Assembly (NCBI RefSeq): GCF_039534975.1
Contig: NZ_BAAAWH010000001.1
Span: 2,232,001-2,296,000, forward strand
Origin: Microbacterium terregens
GTDB lineage: Bacteria; Actinomycetota; Actinomycetes; Actinomycetales; Microbacteriaceae
Length of the DNA: 64,000 nucleotides
Direction of reading: 5' to 3'
A program made the position numbers and the translations under genes. The notes below the pieces were generated by a model, which had not been told where the DNA came from, searched no databases, and saw only the letters and a program-made list of their open reading frames with translations. Below are positions 1 to 11,308 of this stretch, piece after piece (position 1 is the stretch's first letter; every line of letters begins with the position of its first letter).

Positions 1-92
1 CGGCGTGAGCAGGGAGGACGAGGCATCCTCACAGCATGGGCGGGATGGCCCACCTGCAGCGCTGACAGAATGGGTCCGACGGAAGGAACCCG

Positions 93-875
93 ATGATCGA
101 ATTGCGCACGCCCACCGAGATCGAGGCGATGCGACCCGCCGGCCGCTTCGTGGCCGAGGTGCTCGCCACGCTGCGCGACGAGACGAAGGTGGGCACGAAC
201 CTGCTGGCCCTCGACCGCCGCGCGCACGATCTCATCCGGCGCGCCGGTGCGGTCTCGTGCTATATCGACTACCACCCCTCGTTCGGAGCGAGCCCGTTCG
301 GGAAGGTCATCTGCACCTCGGTCAACGACGCCGTGCTGCACGGGCTGCCGCACGACTACGTGCTGCGGGACGGCGATCTCGTCTCGCTCGACTTCGCCGC
401 ATCGGTTGACGGCTGGGTCGCGGATTCGGCCGTCTCCTTCGTCGTCGGCACCGCCCGCGACGAGGACCTCGCCATCATCGACACCACCGAACGGGCTTTG
501 GATGCCGCCATCCATGCCGCGACCGTGGGCCACAGGATCGGGGACATCTCGCACGCGATCGCCGAGGTGGCCCGCTCCGGCGGTTACGAGATCAACACGG
601 ACTTCGGCGGTCACGGCGTGGGGCGCATCATGCACGGAGACCCGCACATCCCGAACGACGGCAAGCCCGGGCGCGGTTACCCGCTGCGGTCGGGTCTGGT
701 CGTCGCCCTCGAGCCCTGGCTCCTGGAGACCACCGACGAGCTCATCACCGATCCGGACGGGTGGACGCTGCGCAGCGCGGACGGCTCCCGCGGTTCGCAT
801 TCCGAGCACACGATCGCAATCACCGACGACGGCCCCCTCGTGCTGACCGACCGCTCCTGGCTCGGCGTCAGCTGA
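93..875 (+). CDS. map: type I methionine aminopeptidase
   Basis: Removes the N-terminal methionine from nascent proteins in the cytosol. The 260-residue product has the full set of dinuclear metal ligands with the family's spacing: D100, D111, H174, E207 and E238, plus the substrate-binding H83 in HGLP. The signature HGVGRIMHGDPHIPN covers residues 174-188. The ATG is chosen because GGAAGGA lies just upstream and the family alignment begins at IELRTPTEIEAMR. The length is that of a short form without the N-terminal SH3-binding extension found in some actinobacterial paralogues. It stands alone, convergent with the minus-strand block that follows. Confidence 0.95.
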   Translation: MIELRTPTEIEAMRPAGRFVAEVLATLRDETKVGTNLLALDRRAHDLIRRAGAVSCYIDYHPSFGASPFGKVICTSVNDAVLHGLPHDYVLRDGDLVSLDFAASVDGWVADSAVSFVVGTARDEDLAIIDTTERALDAAIHAATVGHRIGDISHAIAEVARSGGYEINTDFGGHGVGRIMHGDPHIPNDGKPGRGYPLRSGLVVALEPWLLETTDELITDPDGWTLRSADGSRGSHSEHTIAITDDGPLVLTDRSWLGVS

Positions 876-945
876 GATGAGCGTGTCCGCGTTCGGCCAC
901 GGAGCGCGAACGTGGAGGAAGCCGAAGGACCGGTGAGCAGGTCGC

Positions 946-1341
946 TCAGGCGGGCATCGCCATCGAGCCGTACCCCAGCGCGATGAAGAAGCTGAGCACG
1001 GTCAGCACGATCGTCACCGGCACCATCACGAAGCGCTCGGGCCTGCTGCGCGAAACGGCGTTCATCGCGATCCCGATCAGGAAGTACGCGAACACCACCC
1101 ACATCGCAACGGTGGCGAAAGCGAGCGGAAGGACGTCGATCGCGTCCAGGCGGCCGTATGCGATGACGACGATGACGGCATAGATGACGATCGCGATCAG
1201 GCTCCCGACCCGCAGCCGCGCGGGGAGCACCTCGTGCTGCCCGCCCCACGCGAACCGGCCGAGCGGAGCGCCGAGCGCCAGCGCGAGCTGGAAGATCGCG
1301 AGGGCGGCGAGGATCACAGTGAGCGCGAGGGCGAAGGGCAC
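946..1341 (-). CDS. small four-helix integral membrane protein
   Basis: The 131-residue product has no domain I recognise. Four hydrophobic segments, at about residues 3-24, 45-64, 70-93 and 107-128, indicate a four-helix membrane protein with short loops. It lies 9 bp downstream of treZ on the same strand and may be the last gene of the trehalose operon, but nothing in the sequence ties it to trehalose. Codon use is like that of its neighbours. The function is unknown. Confidence 0.75.
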   Translation of the reverse strand: MPFALALTVILAALAIFQLALALGAPLGRFAWGGQHEVLPARLRVGSLIAIVIYAVIVVIAYGRLDAIDVLPLAFATVAMWVVFAYFLIGIAMNAVSRSRPERFVMVPVTIVLTVLSFFIALGYGSMAMPA

Positions 1342-1350
1342 CCCCGAAGC

Positions 1351-3105
1351 TTAATGGGCGGGCTCGACGCGGCCGCGCCGCTCAACCGCGAGAACCATCG
1401 CCGACCGCGCCGGAAGCGCGGCGAAGCCGTAGGCGACCGTGCCGCCGGCGTCGGTGGTCAGGAGGACGGCAGAGGTCGCCGGCACGGGCGGCCTCACCGG
1501 GACGTGGGAGAAGTTCACAAGGATCTGTGTCAGCCCGCGCGTGAGGCGGAAGACGCGAGTGATCTCATCGGCCTCCGCCTGCACGGAGCCGAACGCCGGG
1601 TCGGTGAGGTCGGGCACGTCTCGGCGGAGCGAGATCAGGTCGCGGTAGAGCGTGAGGACGCGGGCGTGCATGCCCTCCGTGCGCTCGTCCCAGTGCAGCG
1701 TGGAGCGCACGAACGTCTCGGGGTCCTGGGGATCCGGAACGACGGCCGGATCCCAGCCCATCGCGGCGAACTCGGCGATGCGACCCTCAGCGGTCGCGCG
1801 TCCGAGCTCTGGTTCGGGATGCGACGTGAAGAACTGCCACGGTGTCGATGCCGCCCACTCCTCGCCCATGAAGAGCATCGGGGTGAACGGCGAGAGGACC
1901 GTGAGCACCGCGGTGATCGCCAGCCCGCCCTCGTCGAGCGTCTGCGACAGGCGGTCGCCGGCGGCTCGATTACCGATCTGATCATGGTCCTGGCTGAACG
2001 TCACGAGCCGCGACATCGGTATGCGCGCGTCGATCGGATGACCGTGCTCCCGCCGGCGGAACGAGGACCAGGTGCCGTCGTGGAAGAACCCCCGCGTCGC
2101 GACCTTGGTCAGCGCGGCGAGAGGCGCGAAATCGGCGTAGTAGCCCTGCGTCTCGCCCGACACCGCCACGTGGAGGGCATGGTGGTAGTCGTCGCTCCAC
2201 TGCGCGGTGAGTCCGTAGCCGCCCGCCTCCCGGGCGCTGATCACTTTCGCGTCGTTCAGATCGGACTCGGCGATCAGCGTCAACGGCCGGTTGAGGTGGG
2301 CGCTCAGCGCCTCGGTCGCCTCGGCAAGCTCCTGCAGGATGTGAGTGTCCGACGAATCACGAAGGGCGTGCACGGCATCCAGTCGCAGGCCGTCGACGTG
2401 GTAGTCGCGCATCCACATCAGCGCGTTCTCGACGATGAAGCTGCGGACCGCCGGCTCGTCGAGATCGACCGACGCGCCCCACGTGTTCTGTTCCGCGTCG
2501 CGCAGGTACGGCCCGTACTCGGGCAGGTAGTTGCCGCTCGGACCGAGGTGGTTGTAGACGACGTCCTGAATGACCCCCAGGCCGCGCACATGACACGCCT
2601 CGACGAATCGCTGGTAGGCGGCCGGGCCGCCGTAGCCTTCGTGCACCGCGTACCAGAGGACGCCGTCATACCCCCAGTTGTGTGTGCCGTTGAAGGCGTT
2701 GACCGGCAGCAGTTCGACGAAGCCGATGCCCAGATCGACAAGATCGTCGAGGCGCGCGATCGCCGAATCGAGCGTGCCCGCAGCGGTGAACGTGCCGACG
2801 TGCATCTCGTAGATCACCGAACCGGTGAGCTGGCGGCCCGTCCAAGCCTGATCGCGCCACGAGTGCGCATCGGCGGCAAACCACGCCGATGCCTCGTGCA
2901 CACCGCGCGGCTGTCGGCGCGAGCGCGGGTCGGGCCGCAGGTCCTCGGCGTCCCCGAGCACGAATCCGTACGCGTCTCCATCGTTCAAGGCGACGGATGC
3001 CGTGGCCCACCACCCGTCGTAGCCACGCGCGAGCTCCACGTCGTCCACGCCCGGTCGTCGCAGGCGCACGCGCTCAGCGCGCGGGGCCCACACCTCGAGG
3101 GTCAT
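1351..3105 (-). CDS. treZ: malto-oligosyltrehalose trehalohydrolase
   Basis: A GH13 enzyme that hydrolyses the alpha-1,4 bond next to the terminal trehalose unit made by TreY, releasing free trehalose. The 584-residue product has an N-terminal beta-domain (about 1-90) and then the catalytic barrel. Conserved regions are DVVYNHLG (181-188), the nucleophile in GLRLDAVH (D243), the acid/base in LIAESD (E280), and SQDHDQIGN near residue 375. The family has the same [10 protein letters not shown] stretch near residue 100. The start ATG overlaps the treY stop as ATGA, which implies translational coupling. With treY and treX it forms the glucan-to-trehalose pathway. Confidence 0.95.
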   Translation of the reverse strand: MTLEVWAPRAERVRLRRPGVDDVELARGYDGWWATASVALNDGDAYGFVLGDAEDLRPDPRSRRQPRGVHEASAWFAADAHSWRDQAWTGRQLTGSVIYEMHVGTFTAAGTLDSAIARLDDLVDLGIGFVELLPVNAFNGTHNWGYDGVLWYAVHEGYGGPAAYQRFVEACHVRGLGVIQDVVYNHLGPSGNYLPEYGPYLRDAEQNTWGASVDLDEPAVRSFIVENALMWMRDYHVDGLRLDAVHALRDSSDTHILQELAEATEALSAHLNRPLTLIAESDLNDAKVISAREAGGYGLTAQWSDDYHHALHVAVSGETQGYYADFAPLAALTKVATRGFFHDGTWSSFRRREHGHPIDARIPMSRLVTFSQDHDQIGNRAAGDRLSQTLDEGGLAITAVLTVLSPFTPMLFMGEEWAASTPWQFFTSHPEPELGRATAEGRIAEFAAMGWDPAVVPDPQDPETFVRSTLHWDERTEGMHARVLTLYRDLISLRRDVPDLTDPAFGSVQAEADEITRVFRLTRGLTQILVNFSHVPVRPPVPATSAVLLTTDAGGTVAYGFAALPARSAMVLAVERRGRVEPAH

Positions 3106-5513
3106 GCGATTCCTCCCTCTGCAACCAGCAGCGCCACCGGATAGGTCGCCAGCACGTCGGCGATGCGCAGGGTGGAACCTTCATAGCGGCGTCCGGTCAG
3201 GGCATCCGTCGTCGCGCCCGAGTGCCGCAGCAGCACGGTCTCAGCCCAGCCGCCGCGACGTTGCAGGCCGACAGGCAGACGGGTCGCGACGGTGAGCGCG
3301 CCACCGCGGTCGAACGCGACCGCGTGGTCGGAGGCCTCCCCCACGACGGTCATCGGCGTGTAGCGCGTGAAGAGCTCAGAACGTTCGCGCCGCAGGCGCA
3401 GCGCACGCGAGGTGACGAGAAGTTTCGCGGCCCCGGATGCATCCACGGTCGGGAGCTCACCGCGTGGGAACCCCTCATCCAGTGCTTTCAGCAGCCGAGC
3501 CCGCTCATCGAAGTCCACGGGCCGTCGGTTGTCCGGGTCTACGAGCGAGGTCTCCCACAGTTCGGAGCCCTGGTAGACGTCGGGCACGCCGGGAGAGGTC
3601 AGCTGCAGCAGCTTTGCGGACAGCCCGTTGGACCATCCGGCGGGTTCGACTTCCGCGACGAAGTCGGTGACCCCGGCGTTCACCACGGCATCGTCGAAAA
3701 CGGCGTCCACGACCGCATGCATGCGGGCTTCGAACGCGGCATCCGGATCCCACCAACCGGTTGATTCGGCCGCCTCGCGCGACGCCTTCTCGGCATAGGC
3801 GTGCAACCGGTCCCTCGATACCGGCCAGGAGCCGATGATCGCCTGGTAGAGCAGGTTGTCGAACGGGCCGTTCCCGGTCGAGGCGCGGCGGGTCAGATCC
3901 AGGAGCACGTCGCTCCAGCGCTGCGGCATCTCCGACAGCACGTCCAGGCGGGCGCGGACATCTTCGCCGCGCTTGGTGTCGTGTGTCGACAGCGTCGTCA
4001 TGGCGATGGGCCATGACGCCTGCCGCGCAGCCTGCGCGCGGTGGAAGCCGTCGACCGAGAGCGAGAAGACGGACGGGTCGGCGCCGACCTCGGTCAGCGA
4101 CCCCAGCCGCGTGTACCGGTAGAACGCGGTGTCCTCCACGCCCTTCGCCATCACCGGCCCGGTGGTCTGCTGGAAGCGGCGGGCGACCTCGAGGGACGGA
4201 TCGGCGAGCACGGGAACCAGCCCCGCGATCGCTTCGGCGAGGTCGGGACGGCGGACCGTGGCCTCGGCAGCCGCCAGATCGAGGTGCTCACGGCCGGCGG
4301 GCAGGTAGGAGCGGTACACCGGGAAGGACGCGAGCAGCTCGGCGATCGCGTCGGTCGCCTGAGACGCGTCGACCGGGCCGGTCGTCGATGCGGCCGGGAG
4401 CTCGCGCACCAGCCGTGCGACTTCGGCGCCCTGGATCGTGTCCGCGATCATCCGCTTCGTCTCATGGATGAGATCCGGGTAGGCGGGCGCGTCGCCTCCC
4501 CGCAATCGGGTCTCCAGCGCGTTCAGTGGCGCTTCTCCTCGGGGATCGATCAGGACGCGGTCGATCAGGGCGAGTGCGTCGTACCCGGTCGTCCCGTCCG
4601 TCTCCCACCATCCGGCCAACTCCTCGCCGTGCTCGAGGATCTTCTCGACCAGCACGTAGGCATGTCCGGTCGCGGCGGCGAGTCGTTCGAGGTACCCACC
4701 GGGATCGAGCAGCCCGTCGGGGTGATCCACCCGGATGCCGTCGGCCAGACCTTCGCGGAGCCAGCGCAGCACTTCGGCGTGGGACTCGTCGAACACCCAC
4801 GGAATCTCCACCCGCACCCCGGCAAGCGTCGTCACTGCGAAGAATCGCCGGTAGTTCAGTTCCGCGGCCTCGCGCCGCCAGAAGACGGCCTCCCAATGCT
4901 GAGCATCCAAGATCTGCCGGATGACCTCAGGGTCATCCAGTGCGGCGCTGCCGAGGCCGACCACGGGGAACGGAATCGAATCGGAGGCGAGCGGGAGGGT
5001 GTGCTCGCCGTAGAAGCGTACGATCCCGTGGGCCCCCGCCACCGTCGCACCCGGCTCGATGACCACATCACCGGCCGTGATCACGTCATCGAGGCCGGCA
5101 CCCAGGATCGGCACGCGGATCCGGCCGGCGCCGTACTCCCAGTCGATGTCGAACGCCTCGGCGTATCGGGAGTCGCGACCGCGCGTCAGAACGTCCCACC
5201 ACCACGGATTCTGCCCCGGCTGCGAGATGCCCATGTGGTTGGGAACGATGTCGATCAGGATCCCCAGGCCGGCCGCACGTGCGGCCGCGGCGAACCGCTC
5301 CAGTCCTGCAGAGCCGCCCCGGACCGGGTCGACCATCGAAGGGTCGACGACGTCGTATCCGTGGTCGGATCCCTCCGTCGCGCGCAGCAGCGGAGAAAGA
5401 TAGGCCCACGACACCCCGAGGTCACGCAGATAGCGGGTGACTCCGGCCGCGGCATCCAGATCGAAATCCCGGCGGATCTGCAGACGATAGGTCGACTTCG
5501 GCTGCGCCACCAC
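3102..5513 (-). CDS. treY: maltooligosyl trehalose synthase
   Basis: Intramolecular transglucosidase that turns the reducing-end alpha-1,4 linkage of a malto-oligosaccharide into the alpha,alpha-1,1 linkage of trehalose. The 803-residue length is normal for the family. GH13 regions visible are DIVPNHMG (88-95), [10 protein letters not shown] with nucleophile D263, [11 protein letters not shown] with acid E290, and [16 protein letters not shown] near residue 520, which is characteristic of TreY. The start is a GTG three bases after the treX stop. A second GTG follows at once, so the exact start is uncertain by one codon. Confidence 0.95.
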   Translation of the reverse strand: MVAQPKSTYRLQIRRDFDLDAAAGVTRYLRDLGVSWAYLSPLLRATEGSDHGYDVVDPSMVDPVRGGSAGLERFAAAARAAGLGILIDIVPNHMGISQPGQNPWWWDVLTRGRDSRYAEAFDIDWEYGAGRIRVPILGAGLDDVITAGDVVIEPGATVAGAHGIVRFYGEHTLPLASDSIPFPVVGLGSAALDDPEVIRQILDAQHWEAVFWRREAAELNYRRFFAVTTLAGVRVEIPWVFDESHAEVLRWLREGLADGIRVDHPDGLLDPGGYLERLAAATGHAYVLVEKILEHGEELAGWWETDGTTGYDALALIDRVLIDPRGEAPLNALETRLRGGDAPAYPDLIHETKRMIADTIQGAEVARLVRELPAASTTGPVDASQATDAIAELLASFPVYRSYLPAGREHLDLAAAEATVRRPDLAEAIAGLVPVLADPSLEVARRFQQTTGPVMAKGVEDTAFYRYTRLGSLTEVGADPSVFSLSVDGFHRAQAARQASWPIAMTTLSTHDTKRGEDVRARLDVLSEMPQRWSDVLLDLTRRASTGNGPFDNLLYQAIIGSWPVSRDRLHAYAEKASREAAESTGWWDPDAAFEARMHAVVDAVFDDAVVNAGVTDFVAEVEPAGWSNGLSAKLLQLTSPGVPDVYQGSELWETSLVDPDNRRPVDFDERARLLKALDEGFPRGELPTVDASGAAKLLVTSRALRLRRERSELFTRYTPMTVVGEASDHAVAFDRGGALTVATRLPVGLQRRGGWAETVLLRHSGATTDALTGRRYEGSTLRIADVLATYPVALLVAEGGIA

Positions 5514-5516
5514 GTC

Positions 5517-7781
5517 CTACCGCTCCAGCTCCGACTTGGGCGCATGGCCGGGCATCGTGATGGTGTCGGTCAGCGCCGCCAGCGAGGCTGCCACCGAGTG
5601 GTCGATCTCCGGCTCGGGCAGTTCGTGCTCGCAGAGCACCATGAGTGCTTTGGGCGGCAGGCGCACGGAGGTTCCGGGCTGCAAGGGCTCGCTGTCGGCC
5701 TGCTCCCCGGCCGTGTCGACCAGAACGTCCCACTTCGGGCTGAACGCGGTCTCGGGGATGTGGAAGTCGATGCCGTCCTCGCCGGCGTTGAACAGGATGA
5801 TGAAGTGCTTGTCGACGATGGGCTCGCCGCGGTGATCCCGCTCGCGGATGCCGCGGCCGTTGAGGAAGACACCCACTGCCCGACCGAAGCCGGAGTCCCA
5901 ATCCTCCGGCTGCATGACGCTGCCATCCGGGCGCAGCCAGGCGATGTCGGGGAGGCCCTGCCCGACCTCCATCTTCACCGGACGGCCGTTGAAGAACCGA
6001 CGGCGACGGAAGGTGGGGTGGTCGCGTCGCAGTCGTGCCAGAGCGGCGGTGAACTCCACGAGCGGCTGATCGACGTTGTCCCAGTCGACCCAGGTCAGCT
6101 CGTTGTCCTGCGCGTAGCCGTTGTTGTTCCCCTGCTGCGTCCGGCCCAGCTCATCTCCGTGCAGCAGCATCGGAACCCCTTGCGAGAGCAGCAGGGTCGC
6201 GATGAAGTTGCGCTGCTGCCGCGCGCGCATCGTGTTGACTTCGGGATCGTCCGTCGGGCCCTCGACGCCGAAATTCATCGCGCGATTGTCGTCGGCGCCG
6301 TCGTTGCCGTCCTCGCCGTTCGCGTCGTTGTGCTTGTGCTCGTAGCTGACCAGGTCGCGCAGCGTGAAGCCGTCGTGGGCGGTGACGAAGTTGATCGACG
6401 CCACCGGCCGGCGGCCGGAGTGCTCGTAGAGATCGGCGGAGCCGGTCAGCCGTGAGGCGAACTCGCCGAGCGCCTGCGGCTCGCCGCGCCAGAAGTCGCG
6501 CACGGTGTCACGGTACTGACCGTTCCACTCGGTCCATTGCGGCGGGAAGTTGCCGACCTGATAGCCGCCGGGGCCGACATCCCACGGTTCGGCGATGAGC
6601 TTGACCTGGGAGACGACCGGATCCTGCTGTACGAGCTCGAAGAAGGTCGCGAGCTTGTCGACGTCGTAGAACTCTCGCGCCAGCGTGGAAGCCAGGTCGA
6701 AGCGGAACCCGTCGACGTGCATCTCGAGCACCCAGTAGCGCAGGGAGTCCATGATCAGTTGCAGGGCGTGCGGATTGCCGACGTTCAGGCTGTTTCCGGT
6801 GCCGGTGTAGTCGGTGTAATACCGCTTGTCGTCGTCTTCGAGCCGGTAGTACGCGGCGTTGTCGATGCCGCGCATCGACAGCATCGGACCCATGTGATTG
6901 CCTTCGGCGGTGTGGTTGTACACAACGTCGAGGATGACCTCGATGCCCGCCGCATGCAGGGCCCGGACCATGCCCTTGAACTCCTCGACCTGCTGCCCCT
7001 GCTCGCCGGTGGCGGCATAGGTGTTCTGCGGCGCCAGGAACGCGATCGTGTTGTAGCCCCAGTAGTTCGACAGCCCCTTCTCCTGCAGCGTCGAGTCGTC
7101 GACGAACTGGTGGACCGGCATGAGCTCGATGGCGGTCACCCCGAGCTTCTTGAGGTGATCGATGATCACCGGGTGAGCGACCGCACTGTACGTGCCGCGG
7201 ATCTCCTCGGGGATCCCCGGGTGCCGCTCCGTCAGGCCCTTCACGTGCGCCTCGTAGATGAAGGTCTCCGAGTACGGCGTCTTCGGCAGCCGGTCGCCCG
7301 CCCAATCGAAGAAGGGGTTCACGACGACGGCCTTCATCATGGCTGTCGCGGAGTCCTCGTCGTTGCGTGAGTCCGGGTCTCCGAAGTCGTACCCGAAGAC
7401 GGCCTGGCTCCATTCGACCTGGCCCTCGACGGCCTTCGCGTAGGGATCCAGAAGAAGCTTGTTCGGGTTGAATCGAGCCCCGGTCGACGGGTCGTACTCG
7501 CCGTGCACCCGGTATCCGTATCGCTGGCCAGGACGCACCTGCGGCAGGTACGCATGCCACACGTATGCGTCGACATCGATCATCTCGACGCGCGTCTCTT
7601 TGCCCCGCTCGCCGAAGAGGCACAGCTCGACCCGCTGGGCGCTTTCGCTGAAGAGCGCGAAATTCGTTCCATTGCCGTCGAAAGTCGCGCCGAGCGGGTA
7701 GCTCGAACCGGGCCAGGTCTGCACATCGTCTCCGTCGTCTCGCGGCACGGGCTCATCCAGCACCGGCGGGGAGTCCCACAT
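5517..7781 (-). CDS. treX: glycogen debranching enzyme of the TreX/GlgX type
   Basis: Isoamylase-type GH13 enzyme that cleaves alpha-1,6 branches of glycogen to supply linear glucans to TreY. The 754-residue product has an N-terminal CBM48-like domain (about 25-150). The catalytic regions are DVVYNH (285-290), VDGFRFDLAS with nucleophile D362, LIAEPWDVGPGGYQVG with acid E398, and VTAHDGFTL near residue 470. The stretch from LIAEPWDVGPGGYQVG into the NFPPQWTEWN block is diagnostic of GlgX/TreX. It is the first gene of treX-treY-treZ. From sequence alone it cannot be told from GlgX; the treX name rests on context. Confidence 0.93.
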   Translation of the reverse strand: MWDSPPVLDEPVPRDDGDDVQTWPGSSYPLGATFDGNGTNFALFSESAQRVELCLFGERGKETRVEMIDVDAYVWHAYLPQVRPGQRYGYRVHGEYDPSTGARFNPNKLLLDPYAKAVEGQVEWSQAVFGYDFGDPDSRNDEDSATAMMKAVVVNPFFDWAGDRLPKTPYSETFIYEAHVKGLTERHPGIPEEIRGTYSAVAHPVIIDHLKKLGVTAIELMPVHQFVDDSTLQEKGLSNYWGYNTIAFLAPQNTYAATGEQGQQVEEFKGMVRALHAAGIEVILDVVYNHTAEGNHMGPMLSMRGIDNAAYYRLEDDDKRYYTDYTGTGNSLNVGNPHALQLIMDSLRYWVLEMHVDGFRFDLASTLAREFYDVDKLATFFELVQQDPVVSQVKLIAEPWDVGPGGYQVGNFPPQWTEWNGQYRDTVRDFWRGEPQALGEFASRLTGSADLYEHSGRRPVASINFVTAHDGFTLRDLVSYEHKHNDANGEDGNDGADDNRAMNFGVEGPTDDPEVNTMRARQQRNFIATLLLSQGVPMLLHGDELGRTQQGNNNGYAQDNELTWVDWDNVDQPLVEFTAALARLRRDHPTFRRRRFFNGRPVKMEVGQGLPDIAWLRPDGSVMQPEDWDSGFGRAVGVFLNGRGIRERDHRGEPIVDKHFIILFNAGEDGIDFHIPETAFSPKWDVLVDTAGEQADSEPLQPGTSVRLPPKALMVLCEHELPEPEIDHSVAASLAALTDTITMPGHAPKSELER

Positions 7782-7833
7782 TAGTGGTCGCGGATGCGAG
7801 GTACCGGGGGCTTGCGCGAACGCCCGCGGCGGT

Positions 7834-8547
7834 TCAGTCCTCGTCGGAGAGCAGGTCCGGTCGGCGATCCCGCGTCCGCACCAGTTGCTGCTCGCGACGC
7901 CACGCGGCGATTGCGCCGTGGTTGCCGCTCAGCAGTACCGGCGGCACCTCCAGGCCCCGCCAGGAGGCGGGTTTGGTGTAGGACGGATACTCGAGCAGTC
8001 CGTCCTCGTGGGATTCCTCGACCAGGCTCGCGGGGTTTCCCACCACACCCGGGATGAGCCGCGCGATCGCCTCGATCATCGCCATCGCCGCGACCTCGCC
8101 CCCGTTCAACACGTAGTCGCCGAGGCTCACGAGCCGCACCTCGCCCAGCGATGCCGCGTGTGCGAACACGCGCTCGTCGATCCCCTCGTAGCGGCCGCAG
8201 CCGAAGACCAGATGCCGGCGTCCGGCGAGCTCACGGGCCGTCGCCTGGGTGAACACCTCACCGGCCGGCGAGGGAAAGAGGAAGAGCGGGCGGGAATCGG
8301 TCTCCGCGGCGAGCCCCGCATCGACGGCGATCGCCTCCAGCGCCTCACCCCAGGGCTCGGGTTTCATCACCATGCCGGCGCCGCCGCCGTACGGTGTGTC
8401 ATCGACGGTGCGGTGCCGGTCGTGCGCCCAGTCACGCAGATCGTGCACACGCACGTCCAGCAGGCCATTGCCGCGGGCCCTGCCCAGCAGCGACACCTCG
8501 AGGACGTCGAAGAACGCCGGAAAGATCGAGACGACGTCGATGCGCAC
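7834..8547 (-). CDS. trmD: tRNA (guanine37-N1)-methyltransferase
   Basis: Methylates N1 of G37 next to the anticodon using S-adenosylmethionine, which prevents +1 frameshifting. The product is 237 residues from a GTG start one base after the rimM stop. A longer in-frame reading to 8625 exists but only adds sequence from inside rimM, and the family consensus starts at [12 protein letters not shown]. The trefoil-knot SAM-binding segments are present, namely the [15 protein letters not shown] loop and [15 protein letters not shown]. It is the last gene of rpsP-khpA-rimM-trmD. Confidence 0.95.
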   Translation of the reverse strand: MRIDVVSIFPAFFDVLEVSLLGRARGNGLLDVRVHDLRDWAHDRHRTVDDTPYGGGAGMVMKPEPWGEALEAIAVDAGLAAETDSRPLFLFPSPAGEVFTQATARELAGRRHLVFGCGRYEGIDERVFAHAASLGEVRLVSLGDYVLNGGEVAAMAMIEAIARLIPGVVGNPASLVEESHEDGLLEYPSYTKPASWRGLEVPPVLLSGNHGAIAAWRREQQLVRTRDRRPDLLSDED

Positions 8548-8548
8548 G

Positions 8549-9214
8549 TCAGGCCTCCGCGGGATCGTCCTCGTCGGCGGGCGTCGCTTCTGCGCCGGAA
8601 CCAGCGGGCTCCTCGGGCGTCTCATCGCCGTCCTCGGCGGGGAGATCCTCGAACAGGCCGGCCGGGGGCGTCACGTAGACGCGGCCGGCGGCGATATCGA
8701 CCTCGGGCACGATGGCCTTGACGAAAGGCACAAGCACTTCCTGGTCGCCGCGGACCCGTACGGTCAGCAGGTCCTGCGCGGGGAAGTGATCGATGCGGAT
8801 GACGCGGCCCACGACCTCGCCGTCGCGGACGACGTCGAGCCCGATCAACTGGTGGTCGTACCAGGCGTCGTCTTCGGCGGGGATCTCGGCGGGATCCTGA
8901 TCGATCCAGAGGATCGCCCGGACGAGTTCTTCTGCCCCCGCGCGGTCATCGACTCCCTCGAAGAAGGCGACGGCGTGCGTGTTCATCCACCGGAACTCGC
9001 GCACCGTGAGGACTTTGCCGTGCCAGGGCGATGACTCGGGAACCTGCAGGGTGAAGGACGCGCCAGGAGTGAACCGACCCTCGGGATCGTCCGTATACAG
9101 CTCGAGCTTGAGCGCTCCCTTGAGCCCGTGCGCTTTGACCAGACGGCCGACACGCAGCTGAGTCTTGGCGGACTTCGGCGGACGGGCCTGAGCAGAGTCT
9201 TCGGAGTCGGCCAC
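8549..9214 (-). CDS. rimM: 16S rRNA maturation factor RimM
   Basis: Assists 30S subunit maturation by binding ribosomal protein S19 near the 16S 3' domain. The N-terminal RimM domain carries [20 protein letters not shown] (about residues 22-41), followed by the PRC-barrel with DHQLIGLDV and [10 protein letters not shown]. The C-terminal ~45 residues are a Glu/Asp/Pro-rich acidic tail, common in actinobacterial RimM. The 221-residue frame begins with GTG one base after the khpA stop, so the two genes are tightly coupled. Confidence 0.95.
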   Translation of the reverse strand: MADSEDSAQARPPKSAKTQLRVGRLVKAHGLKGALKLELYTDDPEGRFTPGASFTLQVPESSPWHGKVLTVREFRWMNTHAVAFFEGVDDRAGAEELVRAILWIDQDPAEIPAEDDAWYDHQLIGLDVVRDGEVVGRVIRIDHFPAQDLLTVRVRGDQEVLVPFVKAIVPEVDIAAGRVYVTPPAGLFEDLPAEDGDETPEEPAGSGAEATPADEDDPAEA

Positions 9215-9215
9215 G

Positions 9216-9449
9216 TCAGTCGTCCGCGACGTCGACGCGAACGCGCCGGCCGTCTGCGAGTGCAGTGATCAGCGTGCGCAGGGCTTTCGCCGTGCGGCCG
9301 CCGCGCCCGATCACGCGACCCCGATCATCCGGGTGCACATGAACCTCCAGGACGTCGCCACGCGGGGACGTCGAAGAGCGGATGGCCACGTCGTCCGGGT
9401 GATCCACGATCCCCTTGACGACATGCTCGAGCGCGGCGGCGAGCACCAC
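9216..9449 (-). CDS. khpA: KH-domain RNA-binding protein KhpA
   Basis: A 77-residue single KH domain (type II). The GxxG RNA-binding loop lies in RVIGRGGRTAKALRTLI (about residues 44-60). KhpA binds a wide range of RNAs and in Gram-positive bacteria pairs with KhpB/Jag. Its place between rpsP and rimM is the conserved actinobacterial and firmicute arrangement. The start is GTG, two bases after the rpsP stop; a second GTG follows directly. Confidence 0.93.
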   Translation of the reverse strand: MVLAAALEHVVKGIVDHPDDVAIRSSTSPRGDVLEVHVHPDDRGRVIGRGGRTAKALRTLITALADGRRVRVDVADD

Positions 9450-9451
9450 GA

Positions 9452-9865
9452 TTACTCTGCGTCGGTCGCGGCGTCGGCGTCAGCCGCTGCCGGGGCCTCG
9501 GCTGCGGGCGCCTTGTCAGCCTTGGGCTTGATGACGACCTTCTTCTTCGCGTCGATCTCGAACGGAGCCTTCGGCTCCTTGACCTTGACGGTCGAGACTG
9601 CGTCGGGGTCGCCCTTGAACTTGCCCCAGTCGCCGGTCAGCTTCAGGAGCGCGGCAACCTGCTCGGTCGGCTGGGCGCCGACACTGAGCCAGTACTGCGC
9701 GCGATCGGAGTCGACCTCGATGAACGAGGGCTCCTCGGTCGGGTGGTACTGACCGATTTCTTCGATGACTCGGCCATCGCGCTTGGTGCGCGAGTCGGCG
9801 ACGACGATGCGGTAGTACGGCGCACGGATCTTGCCCAGGCGCTTGAGACGGATCTTGACAGCCAC
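9452..9865 (-). CDS. rpsP: 30S ribosomal protein S16
   Basis: Structural protein of the small ribosomal subunit. The 137-residue product starts with the S16 signature [20 protein letters not shown]. The GTG start at 9865 is preceded by GGAG, and a longer in-frame extension upstream has no S16 homology. After residue ~85 there is an Ala/Lys-rich low-complexity tail typical of actinobacterial S16. It heads the rpsP-khpA-rimM-trmD operon. I see no convincing -35/-10 pair in the 235 bp between it and ybdK. Confidence 0.96.
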   Translation of the reverse strand: MAVKIRLKRLGKIRAPYYRIVVADSRTKRDGRVIEEIGQYHPTEEPSFIEVDSDRAQYWLSVGAQPTEQVAALLKLTGDWGKFKGDPDAVSTVKVKEPKAPFEIDAKKKVVIKPKADKAPAAEAPAAADADAATDAE

Positions 9866-10100
9866 GATTCTCCAGAACTGTGTGAAAGAGGAAACGAACT
9901 GATCGCCTGGAGCGTGGGGTGCACACCCGGCGGAAGCTCTAAGGAGGATCTCCGCGCTGGATAGAGGGTCGAGCGGGTGATCCGACCCCCTATTCTCCCA
10001 CATCGCGGCCCCACCCGCGAACAGACGGCCCCGCCCGCAACAGACTGGTCGGAGGGACCGAATGCGTGGGATCACGGCATCCACATGGCAAACTGTGCGA

Positions 10101-11264
10101 ATGACGGTGCCCTTCGCGACTTCCGCCCGCTCGTCGGTGGGTCTGGAGTGGGAGCTGATGCTCGCCGATGGGGAGAGCGGGGACCTGGTTCCCCGGGCTC
10201 CCGAGCTGATCGCCGCGCTCGAGGACAGCACCGCCCTCGAGCGCTACACGGTGACCGGAGAGCTTCTCACGAATACGGTGGAAGTCACCAGCGGCATCGG
10301 CAGCACCGTCGCCGCCGCCGTCGACGACATCGCGGATGCGATCGCCGCGATCCGGACCGTGACCAACCCCATGGAGGTCGAGCTGCTCTGCGCGGGTAGC
10401 CACCCGTTCGCTCAGTGGTTCGACCAGCAGGTCACCGACAAGACCCGCTACCACAAGCTCATCGAGCGCACGCAGTGGTGGGGGCGGAACATGATGATCT
10501 GGGGCATCCACGTCCACGTCGGTGTCGAGGACGTCAACAAGGTCTTCCCGATCATCAACGCCCTCGCGGTCTACCTGCCGCACCTTCAGGCTCTCTCGGC
10601 ATCGAGCCCGTTCTGGGCGGGCGACCGCACCGGTTACGCGTCCAACCGGTCCTTGGTATTCCAGCAGCTTCCCACGGCGGGTCTCCCCTGGCCGCTGCAG
10701 AACTGGTCGGAGTTCGAGTCATACCTGCACGACATGGTCGCGACCGGCGTCATCGCCGACGCCACCGAGGTGCGGTGGGACATCCGCCCCGCCCCGCGCT
10801 GGGGAACGATCGAAGTGCGCGCCTGCGACGGCATGTCCACGCTGCCCGAACTGGCGGCTGTCGCCTCGCTGGTGCAGGTGCTCGTGGAGCACTTCTCGCG
10901 CGAGCTGGACGAAGGACGCCCGTTGCCGTCGATCCAGCCCTGGTTCGTACGCGAGAACAAGTGGCGAGCCGCGCGCTACGGCCTCGACGCGCGGATCATC
11001 GTGGACAGCGAGGGCACGCAGCGTCCGGTCCGCGATCATCTCCGCGAGACGATGGCACAGCTCGAGGATGTCGCGGCGGAACTCAAATGCGCGCGCGAGT
11101 TCGCGGGCCTGGAGACGATCATGACGCAGGGTGCCAGCTACGCCCGTCAGGAGTTGGTGGCCGATGCCGCGGACGGAGACCTTCGAGAGGTCGTGCAGCA
11201 TCTGATCCGCGAGTTCCGCGCCGGTCCCACCCTGCGCGAGCACCTCGCGTCGCTCGGCCACTGA
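10101..11264 (+). CDS. ybdK: YbdK-type carboxylate-amine ligase (glutamate-cysteine ligase family 2)
   Basis: A 387-residue member of the GCS2 family, ATP-dependent carboxylate-amine ligases with weak gamma-glutamylcysteine synthetase activity. Recognisable blocks are [10 protein letters not shown] near the N-terminus, [12 protein letters not shown], and the metal-site segment GIHVHVGV near residue 135. I chose ATG 10101 over an in-frame ATG at 10062. The family begins at this point, and a -10-like CAAACT (10089-10094) sits exactly six bases upstream, the leaderless spacing seen in many genes here. The physiological substrate is unknown; actinobacteria use mycothiol rather than glutathione. 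Confidence 0.88.
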   Translation: MTVPFATSARSSVGLEWELMLADGESGDLVPRAPELIAALEDSTALERYTVTGELLTNTVEVTSGIGSTVAAAVDDIADAIAAIRTVTNPMEVELLCAGSHPFAQWFDQQVTDKTRYHKLIERTQWWGRNMMIWGIHVHVGVEDVNKVFPIINALAVYLPHLQALSASSPFWAGDRTGYASNRSLVFQQLPTAGLPWPLQNWSEFESYLHDMVATGVIADATEVRWDIRPAPRWGTIEVRACDGMSTLPELAAVASLVQVLVEHFSRELDEGRPLPSIQPWFVRENKWRAARYGLDARIIVDSEGTQRPVRDHLRETMAQLEDVAAELKCAREFAGLETIMTQGASYARQELVADAADGDLREVVQHLIREFRAGPTLREHLASLGH

Positions 11265-11308
11265 GCACCGGGGCGCCTACCCGGAGCGGGGATGCCGCGG
11301 AGGGGGAC

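Noticed and set aside
4041..6455. 804-codon plus-strand open frame opposite treY and treX.
   Set aside because: Produced by high GC and codon bias of the minus-strand genes, with no ribosome site and no recognisable domain. Other long antisense frames (for example 1234-3144) are rejected for the same reason.
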